Positions 1-9,100 of a DNA stretch of 35,930 nucleotides are shown piece by piece. The translations under genes and the position numbers were made by a program. The DNA lies in the NCBI GenBank assembly GCA_027624035.1, contig JAQBUI010000043.1:1-35930 (forward strand). Direction: 5' to 3'. Position 1 is the first letter of the stretch. The number at the start of each line of letters is the position of its first letter. This DNA is from Pseudomonadota bacterium (lineage in GTDB: Bacteria > Pseudomonadota > Gammaproteobacteria > Pseudomonadales > Azotimanducaceae). The notes beneath the pieces are model-generated. The model did not search any database, was not told the DNA's origin, and saw nothing but the letters and a program-made list of their open reading frames with translations.

Positions 1-20
1 GGCGTATAGGTCTTTGTCTC

Positions 21-458
21 TCATAGGGGACTACGATAATCTGCCCACTCGATCAGGGGAAGAGCCAACAAATTAAACGCTCGATATAGCAGATATTCGG
101 CTCGAAGGTAGTCCGCGTAATCGTTTCGGGCATTACACTGTACCACCAGTTTGATGTCGTTCTGCTTTTCAAACAACGTGTCTTTGATCTGCTTCTTTTT
201 AAAATCGATCCGCAGTGGTGGATAGCGACAGGTGTTCTTGATGAGTCGGCTGTTTCCGCGAAGTGAAAGGTTGATCTCATAGTCGACCCCCTCGTGGGTG
301 AGTGTGCCCGCCCAGGTCTCGTCCTTGTTCGTGCTGGTGGTGATGGCCGAGAATGGCCCGGTGATTGTGACGCTGAGCGGTTCGTCAGATTCGAATAATG
401 GATCAGCAGTCGCAACACAGTTCGTCAGGAGCAGCGTCAGCATCAGAATTCGGGTCAT
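21..458 (-). CDS. Short secreted protein, probably truncated at its C-terminus
   Basis: A 145-residue protein with an N-terminal hydrophobic segment (residues 1-18) that looks like a Sec signal peptide, so it probably acts in the periplasm. The body contains a CRYPPLRIDF segment followed by a Lys-rich stretch and a YLLYRAFNLL segment. I recall uncharacterised gammaproteobacterial proteins with this pattern that continue well past this point, but I cannot verify that here. The last residues after AFNLL are not obviously related to the preceding part and the frame stops at once, so a frameshift or truncation is possible. Its start codon overlaps the ppk1 stop by four bases (ATGA), which implies translational coupling. 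Function is unknown. Confidence 0.6.
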   Translation of the reverse strand: MTRILMLTLLLTNCVATADPLFESDEPLSVTITGPFSAITTSTNKDETWAGTLTHEGVDYEINLSLRGNSRLIKNTCRYPPLRIDFKKKQIKDTLFEKQNDIKLVVQCNARNDYADYLRAEYLLYRAFNLLALPLIEWADYRSPL

Positions 459-2647
459 CGTGGATAGGGACCCAGTTTCTCGGGAGTCGATTCGTTGATG
501 AAAAATGATTGTGCGTCGAACCCCGTTTTCTGGGGTATGCGCTCAAACTGTCCGGCGCTGGATAGCGCCCATGACTGGGTGTCGTCAATCCGGTAGGCAT
601 GAAGTATTCCATCGATGACCCGGGTGCGGATGTCGCGGTCTTTGACGGGCAAGAGTACCTCGACCCGTTCGTTGAGGTTGCGCTCCATGAGGTCCGGTGA
701 GCCTATAAACAGCAGTGCGGTCCCTGCCGAGAATGATTCTCCTGCACCGAAAGCGTAGATTCTTGAATGCTCCAGAAACCTGCCCACGGTACTGCGGACC
801 GAAATGTTTGAGGACATACCGGGTACGCCCGGACGCAGCCGGCACTGTCGTCTGACAAACAGATCCACGCTAACGCCAGCGCAGGAGGCCTCATAGAATT
901 TTTCGATCATCATCGGGTCTGTGAGTGCGTTTACTTTGATGACGATGCGCCCCGGCCTGCCCGCTTGCGCGTGGTTGATTTCATCGTCAATCAGGCGGAC
1001 CAGATGCCCGCGCAGGCTGACGGGCGAGACGAGAAGGTCTTCAAACCCGGAGTCAATACCGCTCGACAAGTAGTCGAAAACACGAGTTACGTCCCTTGTA
1101 ATCGTCTGATCCCGCGTAAAGAGCGAGAGGTCTGTATAACGCTTCGCTGTTGCCGGATGGTAGTTCCCCGTGCTCGCATGGGCATAGGCGACGGTCTGGT
1201 CGCCTTCACGGCGGATGACCAGCGCGATCTTGCAGTGGACCTTGAGGCTCACGATGCCATAGACGATCTGCACGCCAGCTTCTTCAAGGCGGCGTGCCAG
1301 ACGTACGTTGGACGCCTCGCTCTCTCTGGCCTCGAGCTCAATCACTGCCATGACGTGCTTGCCGGCCTGGGCACCGGCGACCAGCGCGTCGATGACCGGC
1401 GAATCGTCGCTGGTGCGGTAAAGGGTCTGCTTGATGGCAAGAACGTCCGGGTCTGAAGCTGCCTGGTTCAGAAAGTGCACGATGGTGTCGAACGCGTCGA
1501 ATGGCCAGTGAAACAGGCGGTCCCCTTGACTGATTACGCTAAAACAGTCTTCGAAGTCCGCCGGGTGCCGGGGCTCCAACGCCGGGAATACCAGATCATG
1601 ATGTTCCGCTTCATTGATGATTTCGGATAGCTGCGACAGGCCCGGCAAGGCGGCCACAAAAACCGGGTTCGCGTTCGCGAGCAGTCCTCCCTGCTGCTGG
1701 TGGATTGCAATTTCTCGACGAGTAAACAGGCCCAGCTGGATCGCCAGAAAATGCAGGCTGGCTTCCGACGTGCCGCTCGCAACGTTCAGTTGCACCACAT
1801 CGGCCTTGTGCCTCAGCCTCAAGCCGGTTTCCACCACTTCTCTAAGATCGTCGCTGTCGCTTTTCCTTGAAAGATTCAGATCACGGATCAGTTGAAAAGT
1901 GCTCACTGTGCGCAGCGCCTCACCTGGATAGAGGTCCAGCCAGAAGAGGGCAATGGCATCTTCAAAAGCAATGTATCGGTCGTTCGTTCCGGGCAGGTTG
2001 ATGAATCTTGGCAGCGTTGCCGGCAACGGAATCAGGATGTTTCGCTCGCGTAACTCCAGCAGCAGGCAGAGGGCGCCGTTAGCAACATACGGAAACGGAT
2101 GTTCTTCATCCACAACGATGGGGGTCAAGACGCCAACTGCGGTTTCCCTCAGATAGGTCTTTAGCCATGAGCGGTCGTCTGGCGTCAGTTCACTCCGGGT
2201 GAGGACTTCAATCCGATGACCCTTCAGCAGGGCCCGGAGTTCCGGCCACATGTCCTGCGCCCTGCATTGCAGGTTGCGCGCCTCGTCAAGACAGCGAGTC
2301 CATTGTTGACGCTGGGTCAGGCCGTCGACGGTCATCTCTCCCGAGCGCCGGGCGACATCACGAATCATTCCCGCGACCCTGATGGCGTAGAACTGGTCCA
2401 GAACGTCCGAGGCAATGGCCAGAAACCGGACGCGCTCAAGTAGCGGATGTGCCGTGTTTCCCGCTTCATCCATCACCCGGGCAATGAACAACAGGTCAGA
2501 GGTCTCCTTGTTCAGCAGACGGCTCGCCGGGTCTACCTCCCGGTCTATCGTGCCCGTCACGGGCTGGCTCGGCGTCAGCGCCGATGTGCCGGAATGACGC
2601 GAGCGGGTCGGCAACCTGCGCCACAACTTGGTGATCATCTCTGACAT
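455..2647 (-). CDS. ppk1: Polyphosphate kinase 1
   Basis: Polyphosphate kinase transfers the terminal phosphate of ATP to a growing inorganic polyphosphate chain and is membrane-associated in Escherichia coli. At 730 residues it has the usual length. The N-terminal domain begins near residue 45 (LLNKETSDLLFIARV). The two catalytic histidines of the phospholipase-D-like fold are visible as H471 in KVHCK and H627 in FLEHSRIYAFG, 156 residues apart as expected. The flanking HASTGNYHPATAKRYTDLS block is the conserved motif written HIGTGNFNEKTARLYTDYS in E. coli. It forms an overlapping pair with the short secreted protein downstream. A second polyphosphate enzyme, PPK2, lies about 2.1 kb away. 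No exopolyphosphatase gene is present in the window. Confidence 0.97.
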   Translation of the reverse strand: MSEMITKLWRRLPTRSRHSGTSALTPSQPVTGTIDREVDPASRLLNKETSDLLFIARVMDEAGNTAHPLLERVRFLAIASDVLDQFYAIRVAGMIRDVARRSGEMTVDGLTQRQQWTRCLDEARNLQCRAQDMWPELRALLKGHRIEVLTRSELTPDDRSWLKTYLRETAVGVLTPIVVDEEHPFPYVANGALCLLLELRERNILIPLPATLPRFINLPGTNDRYIAFEDAIALFWLDLYPGEALRTVSTFQLIRDLNLSRKSDSDDLREVVETGLRLRHKADVVQLNVASGTSEASLHFLAIQLGLFTRREIAIHQQQGGLLANANPVFVAALPGLSQLSEIINEAEHHDLVFPALEPRHPADFEDCFSVISQGDRLFHWPFDAFDTIVHFLNQAASDPDVLAIKQTLYRTSDDSPVIDALVAGAQAGKHVMAVIELEARESEASNVRLARRLEEAGVQIVYGIVSLKVHCKIALVIRREGDQTVAYAHASTGNYHPATAKRYTDLSLFTRDQTITRDVTRVFDYLSSGIDSGFEDLLVSPVSLRGHLVRLIDDEINHAQAGRPGRIVIKVNALTDPMMIEKFYEASCAGVSVDLFVRRQCRLRPGVPGMSSNISVRSTVGRFLEHSRIYAFGAGESFSAGTALLFIGSPDLMERNLNERVEVLLPVKDRDIRTRVIDGILHAYRIDDTQSWALSSAGQFERIPQKTGFDAQSFFINESTPEKLGPYPR

Positions 2648-2849
2648 GAGTCCGATCCTGATAGTGCTGGGACCAATCTAGTATGACAGGTCATGAGAAG
2701 GCAATGGATTCCGGTCGCCATACCATGGTGGTTTGCAACGTCTGGACGATCCTGGGTGGGTCGAGTGTACAAGCTGGTGTCTGTCGATGCGCACACGCGA
2801 CCATGCCCGGACGAAGGTAGGATGTTAGAGAAAACCGGATGCGTTCAAT

Positions 2850-3329
2850 CTACGCCTGGACGAGCGGCTGGAGGGTCCTTGTCATAAATACGCTATTGGG
2901 ATCTGCGGTGTAATCTGCAAATGGTTCGCAGTAGGCGAAACCGAAACGCAGATACAATGCCCGGGCCGGTGCAAATGCTGCCATTGACCCGGTTTCAAGG
3001 AAAAGTTGTTGGTAACACCGATCCTGCGCCACTTCAATGACATGCGCGAGCAAGGCACTCGCGACCCCTTGTCGCTGGTACCTGGTTGCGGTCCGCATGG
3101 ACTTCAACTCACCCTGCTGGTTGTCCAGCGCCTTGAGTGCAGCACAGCCCACGAGTTCACCCTGCCGCCGTGCGGTCCAGAAGGTCACGGCCGGTTGGGC
3201 CAGCCCGTCCGCATCCAGGGCGTGGGTACTCTCGGGCGGCGAGTGGCGTGCCATATCCTCAAGATGAACCGCCAGCAGTGCCCTCACGTCAGCACGGGCA
3301 AGACTGTCAATCGCAATCTGCAGGATCAC
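2850..3329 (-). CDS. GNAT-family N-acetyltransferase
   Basis: A 159-residue single-domain protein of the GCN5-related acetyltransferase fold, which transfers acetyl from acetyl-CoA to an amine. The acetyl-CoA pyrophosphate loop (R/Q-x-x-G-x-G/A) is seen as RYQRQGVASALLAHV around residues 83-97. It follows the beta-strand QGELKSMRTATR and precedes the typical LETGSMAAFAPARALYLRFGF segment, where an aromatic residue after YLRFGF is usual. This resembles YsnE/PhnO-like acetyltransferases, but the substrate cannot be told from sequence. It is transcribed on its own, about 200 bases from ppk1. Confidence 0.9.
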   Translation of the reverse strand: MILQIAIDSLARADVRALLAVHLEDMARHSPPESTHALDADGLAQPAVTFWTARRQGELVGCAALKALDNQQGELKSMRTATRYQRQGVASALLAHVIEVAQDRCYQQLFLETGSMAAFAPARALYLRFGFAYCEPFADYTADPNSVFMTRTLQPLVQA

Positions 3330-3664
3330 TTCTCTTCAAGGCTACATGGCAAACCCGAGTTTACCTGAGTTTACCTGAGTCTGGTTGAACAAGGGGCCAC
3401 ACAGCACCCACGCAGTGGCGATGCTGGACGACATCCAGGTCCCCCAGTCAGAAAAGCGCGCCATGCCGCGAGAACTGCACGTCGCCCACCGGCTGGATGC
3501 CTGATACCAGACGGCGGTGCATTTGGTGACTGTATTGTTGGGTGGCTGGATGCAGTAATCCGGCCTGTTTTCTTGCTTTTTCAGCGTGACACGACCCAGA
3601 TCATGTCGTTCGCGACGGCGGCCTTCTACCATCCGGACAACATCGCGATTGCCGGTACGAATAC
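3330..3664. other. Intergenic stretch between two divergent genes
   Basis: About 335 bases between the divergent GNAT and hemerythrin-GGDEF genes. It holds a 10-bp direct repeat (GAGTTTACCT twice, then GAGT) at 3357-3380. A short open frame on the plus strand, about 3379-3511, ends in a Leu-Asp-Ala stop; I do not recognise it and it lacks a ribosome-binding site. No convincing promoter, terminator or RNA gene was recognised. Confidence 0.5.
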
Positions 3665-4774
3665 ATGGAATCATTTCACTGGGACAGCAGCTACCTGACC
3701 GGCCTGCCCACCGTTGATACCCAGCACCATCGCCTCGTGGACCTGATCAATGACCTGGGTGAGCAGGTTGCCGAGTGCGCGCTCACGGAAAGTGCGCTGG
3801 CGACGATCTTCGGGGAGTTGACAGACTACGCCAGCTACCACTTTACCGAGGAAGAGGCCCTGATGGCGGAGATGAGGCTGGATGAGCGGCACATCGTCCT
3901 GCATTGTTCGCTCCACCAGCGTTTTCTCACGGATGTGACGCGTCTCTATGGCGAGATCAAGTCTCCCGGCGCACCGGAGGTGGAACACCTGCTGGATTAC
4001 CTGGTGAACTGGTTGGCCTTCCATATCCTTGGCGAGGATCAGAATATGGCTCACCAGGTCGCAGCCGTGCAGTCCGGGCAGTCTGCGGCAGGGGCATATG
4101 AAGCCTTTGAACGGACCCGGGATGACTCCAAGACGCCGTTGCTACGCGCCCTGCATTCGCTGTTCGATCAGGTTTCTGCCCGCAACCGTTCCCTTGAAGC
4201 CTTGAACGACCACCTCGAGGAACTGGTAGCTGAACGGACCGCAGAACTGGCGGAAGCAAATCGCAAGCTGGAACAGATCGCACTCACTGACCAGATGACC
4301 GGCCTGCCCAATCGCCGCCATGCCATGGAAGTGCTGGAGTCACTGTGGGCGGCGGGCAGGGCGTTGTCGTGCCTCATGATCGATGCCGATCACTTCAAGG
4401 AGATCAACGACGGTTTTGGTCACAAGGCAGGTGATGCTGTGATAAGGCGGTTGGGCGCCTGTCTGCAACAGGCGGTGCGCACGGAGGATTTTGTCAGTCG
4501 TCTGGGGGGCGATGAGTATCTGGTGGTCTGTCCTGGGACCGGGCGGGAAGCAGCATTACAGCTGGCCGAACACCTACGCGTCGAGGTCAACGCGCTGCGG
4601 GTACCAGTCCAGGCCGGGAACGGGACGGAAGGTATCTGGCACGGGAGTGTGTCGATCGGTGTCGCAAGTCGCCGCGAGTGTCTGGACACACCGTTGGCAT
4701 TGGTCGCTGCAGCGGATGCCGGCGTTTACCTGGCCAAGGATGCCGGCAAGAACTGTGTCCGGATGTCGGCTTGA
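3665..4774 (+). CDS. Bacteriohemerythrin-GGDEF diguanylate cyclase
   Basis: A cytoplasmic 369-residue sensor cyclase that makes c-di-GMP from two GTP. Residues 5-130 are a hemerythrin domain with the di-iron ligands visible: H21 in DTQHHRL, H59 and E63 in YHFTEEE, H80 and H84 in LHCSLHQRF, and H120 and D125 in HILGEDQN. A coiled coil (about 165-205) joins it to a GGDEF domain whose catalytic motif is GGDEY (281-285). RTED at 272-275 fits the RxxD inhibitory site, so product feedback is likely. Hemerythrins bind oxygen reversibly, so the expected role is oxygen or redox control of c-di-GMP. The start at 3665 lacks a clear Shine-Dalgarno, but the hemerythrin domain begins within five residues. 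It converges on ppk2. Confidence 0.95.
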   Translation: MESFHWDSSYLTGLPTVDTQHHRLVDLINDLGEQVAECALTESALATIFGELTDYASYHFTEEEALMAEMRLDERHIVLHCSLHQRFLTDVTRLYGEIKSPGAPEVEHLLDYLVNWLAFHILGEDQNMAHQVAAVQSGQSAAGAYEAFERTRDDSKTPLLRALHSLFDQVSARNRSLEALNDHLEELVAERTAELAEANRKLEQIALTDQMTGLPNRRHAMEVLESLWAAGRALSCLMIDADHFKEINDGFGHKAGDAVIRRLGACLQQAVRTEDFVSRLGGDEYLVVCPGTGREAALQLAEHLRVEVNALRVPVQAGNGTEGIWHGSVSIGVASRRECLDTPLALVAAADAGVYLAKDAGKNCVRMSA

Positions 4775-4796
4775 CCCTGCATCCAGGTTGCGGGTA

Positions 4797-5921
4797 CTAC
4801 CACTGGTTCAGCTTGGGTCCCAGGATATGCCGCGACTGGCCGATGGCGTGCTGGCTGTGCCCGACGATCAGAGGGTCTGGCGGGCGTATAACCTTCATGT
4901 TCTTGTTAGGGTAGTCCAGGCTGTACAGGAAGTGGTGCATACACGCGATGCGCGCCCGTTTTTTGTCCGACGACTTGATAATGGTCCACGGGGCGTCCGC
5001 TGTATCCGTGTAGAAGAACATGGCTTCCTTGGCCTCGGTGTAATCGTCCCACTTGTCCAGTGAAGCGAGGTCGATAGGCGAGAGTTTCCATTGTTTCAGG
5101 GGATCGGTCTTGCGCTTGGTAAAGCGGTTGCGCTGTTCTTCCTGGGTTACCGAGAACCAGTATTTGAAGAGATGGATGCCACTGCGCACCATCATCCGCT
5201 CCAGTTCTGGCGTTTGGCGCATGAACTCCAGATAGTCCTCTGGCGAGCAGAATTCCATGACTCGCTCGACCCCGGCGCGGTTGTACCAGGAACGGTCAAA
5301 CATCACGATCTCACCTTCGGTGGGCCAGTGCTTGATGTAACGCTGGAAATACCACTGACCTCTTTCCTCCTCGCTGGGCTTTTCCAGTGCGACGACCCGT
5401 GCGCCACGAGGATTCAGGTGCTCCATAAAGCGCTTGATGGTGCCGCCCTTGCCGGCAGCGTCGCGGCCTTCGAAAAGGACGACAATCTTCTGCCCGCTTT
5501 CTCTGACCCATCGCTGTACTTTCAGCAGTTCCACCTGCAGCTGCGCCTTTTTGTGCTCGTATTCACGGGTAGGAATCCTGGTGTGGTAAGGGTAGTCACC
5601 GGTAAGGAACAGCTGACGGATGGCCTCAGGATCACGCCGCATCTTGCCGAGTTCCCGAAGGAGTTCTGCGCCATGTGGGTTCACATGATTGTGATTGACG
5701 CCATGGGCCGCGGCGTCGGCCTTGACTGTCGAGGGTTTGTCTTCGGTTTCAACCACGTGCAGCGTGGTGCTTTCGTCTACGGGCTTGCCGGGCTGTGCAG
5801 CATTGGTGGTTTCAGAGGTCGGGCTGTCTTCTGCAGTCGCGTTGCCTGATTCGGGGCTTCTTCGATTGACAGGGCTGTTTTCAGCGGCATGGCTGCTTTC
5901 CGGGGGCGTGTCTTTGGTCAT
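4797..5921 (-). CDS. ppk2: Polyphosphate kinase 2
   Basis: PPK2 uses polyphosphate to phosphorylate nucleoside di- or monophosphates. The start at 5921 was chosen because GAGGA lies five bases upstream; a longer in-frame start at 5978 has no such site. The 374-residue product has a low-complexity acidic N-terminal extension of about 80 residues, then the P-loop kinase domain. Walker A is GRDAAGKGG (about 152-160) and Walker B is IVMFDRSWYNRAGVERVM (about 205 onward). The lid region carries KRKTDPLKQWKLSP and the conserved C-terminal DDYTEAKEAMFFYTDT. It resembles single-domain enzymes such as those of Pseudomonas; substrate class is not assigned. The tail converges on the diguanylate cyclase with a 22-base gap. 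Confidence 0.95.
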   Translation of the reverse strand: MTKDTPPESSHAAENSPVNRRSPESGNATAEDSPTSETTNAAQPGKPVDESTTLHVVETEDKPSTVKADAAAHGVNHNHVNPHGAELLRELGKMRRDPEAIRQLFLTGDYPYHTRIPTREYEHKKAQLQVELLKVQRWVRESGQKIVVLFEGRDAAGKGGTIKRFMEHLNPRGARVVALEKPSEEERGQWYFQRYIKHWPTEGEIVMFDRSWYNRAGVERVMEFCSPEDYLEFMRQTPELERMMVRSGIHLFKYWFSVTQEEQRNRFTKRKTDPLKQWKLSPIDLASLDKWDDYTEAKEAMFFYTDTADAPWTIIKSSDKKRARIACMHHFLYSLDYPNKNMKVIRPPDPLIVGHSQHAIGQSRHILGPKLNQW

Positions 5922-6199
5922 GAATTCCTCAATGCAGGGTAAACCGCACATAAGACCTGAAATGGCTGCTGCGGGCATTGATCCAGATCAAACCGGGTGG
6001 CAGCCTGTACCACCTTTGGATTTCCTGGCCGCGCTGTGCTGGTTGACCGTGGCGAACCGGATTTCGAGGCACCCGTGGCCCAGTACAGGCTGGAGTTTGC
6101 CGCCAACGGCAAGGTGGATGTGCGCAGGCGCGAAGCCCGCCAAATGGCACAGTGTTATGAGTGCTTCATGGTCCAGGTGTTAAGCTCACCCTCCCTGGT

Positions 6200-9100
6200 T
6201 CACTTGCCCTTGCCCTTGCTGCTCGTCTTGCTGGTATCGGCGCCTTGCTCATCCCGGCTGTTGTCCGGATCACCCTGGTTGCTGTTGCCTGGGTCACAGC
6301 CTTCGGCGCCGTTACCCTTGCCCTGGTTGCAGGCTTCCTTGGTGTCCTTCCCGGAGACAACTGTGCCATAGGTTTGAGTACTGGTATTCCCGTTGCCATC
6401 TATCGCGGTAACATTCCAGGTCACTGCCGTGTTCTTACTTACACTCTCTGATGTGATCGTTACCGCAGCGCCCTCGACAACGATATTGCACAGAGGAGTA
6501 CCGTTCTTGCCAGACTTCCCTGCCTTCAACGACTCACAGAAAACGGCATTAATCGAGGCTGAAGCGCCAAAAATATCGGTCGCTGTAGCCGTGAGTGTCA
6601 CTGGTTCACCACTCGACGGAATATCCATCACATCCGGGACGTCCATCAAGATGAGCGGCGATGTTGTATCCACCACGGTCATCAACTGAACCGCTGACGT
6701 CGAGTTGCCGTAAGCATCTTCCGCGATCCAGGTTACGGTGGTCGCGCCGAGCGGATAGCTGGCTGGCGCATCGGACGTAACCGTCACTGGGCCAACAACA
6801 TCAGTCGCGGTCGCCGTCCCGATGTTGACGCCGGAGAGCACTGCCGTCGCCTCCTGGGTGATATCGGCCGGCACTGACAGCGCCGGTGCGATCGTATCCT
6901 GCACGGTGATGGTGAAGCTCCCGATGCTGGTGTTACCGGCCGCATCGGTGGCGGTACAGCCAACCGTCGTGTCACCCAGGGCAAACGTGTCACCAGATGC
7001 CGAGGAACAGACCACTGCTGGCGCAGGATCAACGGTACCGGTTGTATCCGCATTGAAGTCGGATGCTGTTACCGCAAAGGTTGCCGGGGCACCAGCTGAT
7101 GAGACAGCTTCCAGTGTCTGATCGGCAAGCCCCGCCAATACTGGTGCGATCGTATCCTGCACCGTGATGGTGAAGCTGCGGCTGCTGGCATTGCCGGAAG
7201 CATCGGTAGCCGTACAATCAACCATGGTATCACCCATGGCGAAAGTATCGCCCGATGTCGCGGAACAGACCACGGCTGGTGCAGGATCAACGGTACCGGT
7301 TGCATCCCCATTGAAGTCGGATGCCGTTACCGCAAAGGTTGCCGAGGCACCAGCAGCCGAGACGGCTTCCAGTGTCTGATTGGCAAGCCCTGCCAATACC
7401 GGTGCGATGGTATCCTGCACCGTGATGGTGAAGCTGCCGCTGCTGGCATTGCCGGAAGCATCGGTAGCCGTACAATCAACCGTGGTATCACCCATGGCGA
7501 AAGTATCGCCCGATGTCGCGGAACACACCACGGCTGGCGCAGGATCAACGGTACCGGTTGCATCCCCATTGAAGTCGGATGCCGTTACCGCAAAGGTTGT
7601 CGAGGCACCAGCCGCCGAGACGGCTTCCAGTGTCTGGTCGGCAAGCTCCGCCAATACCGGGGCGATGGTATCCTGCACCGTGATAATGAAGCTGCCGCTG
7701 GCAGTATTGCCGGAGCCGTCGGAGGCCGTGCATTCAACTACCGTTGCGCCCATAGCGAAGGTCTCACCCGACCCGGCAGAGCAGCTGACGGCCAACTGAC
7801 CGTCAATGATATCGGTTGCCAACACCTCAAAGGTCGCTTCTGCCCCTGCGGCCGAGGTAGCTTCCAGCAACTGGTCTTCGAGGCCAGCCAATGACGGTGG
7901 CACCGTATCCACGACTGTGACCGTGGCGGTACAGGAACCGGTGCCCTGGCCATCGGAAACGTTCAATGTGACCACGGTTGATCCCAGCCCGTAGGGGCCA
8001 GCCGGGTTCTGGGTCAGCGTCAGAGCATCGCCATCGGCATCGCTCGAGCCGTTGTCCACGTCGGCGTCCCCCAGTCCATTTTCGTCAGCATCGACAGTGA
8101 CATCCCGACAGAGCGCGACCGGCGGCGCATTCTCAGGTACATGAATCGCGTGGAATGCCACCGACTGCAATCCGAAACTGTCAGTGACGCGCAATACAAC
8201 CTGACGATCACCGGGTGCAGAAAAGACGGCAGACGCAATGGCGCCAAGGTCCACAAACTGGGTCAGGCCATCGGAATCATCCATGTCCCATTCGTAGCTC
8301 ACAATCTGGTCATCCAGGGGAGGACCGGCATTGGGGTCGAAGGATTCAGCACCCGAAAGCGTTACTGGCCGGCCAACACCGCCCGTCGCACTGCCTGTAA
8401 TCACGGCCACAGGCGGCACGTTGCCCGTGTCAACGACGATATCGACCGTCGCAGAATTGGACAGGCTGCCGTCCGATACTGTCAATAAGGCGGAGTAGGT
8501 TTTCGGCACCTCATTGAGCGCCGGGTTATAACTGAACATGGGGCGCTCATTCGCATCCCCGGTCGTCAGATCGATCGTCCCGTCGCCATCAAAGTCCCAG
8601 GCATATTGGGTTATCGTCTTGCTCGGATCGAGATGGTAAGAGTCCGAGTGATCAAAGGTGACCACCTGGTTGATCGCCACGCTGATCGGTGACGCGGCCG
8701 CAACAGCCTTCGGACCTGCTTCGAACAGCGCAGGCGCCAGCATCAGCGTATGCCAGCCCGTGGCCAGTCCCCTGATATCGGTAAAGCCCAAAGTCCCCCA
8801 GGTACCATCAGCAAGCTGCCGGTCGACCACGGTCTTTGCCATGCCCTTTACAGGGTCCCTGTACCAGTCGAAGTTACCACCAATGGTGTTCACGGCCGGG
8901 TCGGCAAGACGCAAAACCTTGGTTACGGCATACATCGAGTAGGTATACCCCGTCACCGTGTTGTTATTGGCTTCGGTTGGCCCCGCCCCCCAGTTCTGGC
9001 TAATCCAATTCTGGGATGTCAGCCAATGCGGATCTGTGGATGACCTGCCGTCAAGGTTCCACTGCAACATTCCGTGCGGCGTGGTGCCCGCACAGCCCCA

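Noticed and set aside
3342..3674. Open frame of 110 codons on the minus strand between the GNAT and hemerythrin genes
   Set aside because: No ribosome-binding site, Trp/Ser-rich composition unlike its neighbours, and it overlaps the start of the diguanylate cyclase.
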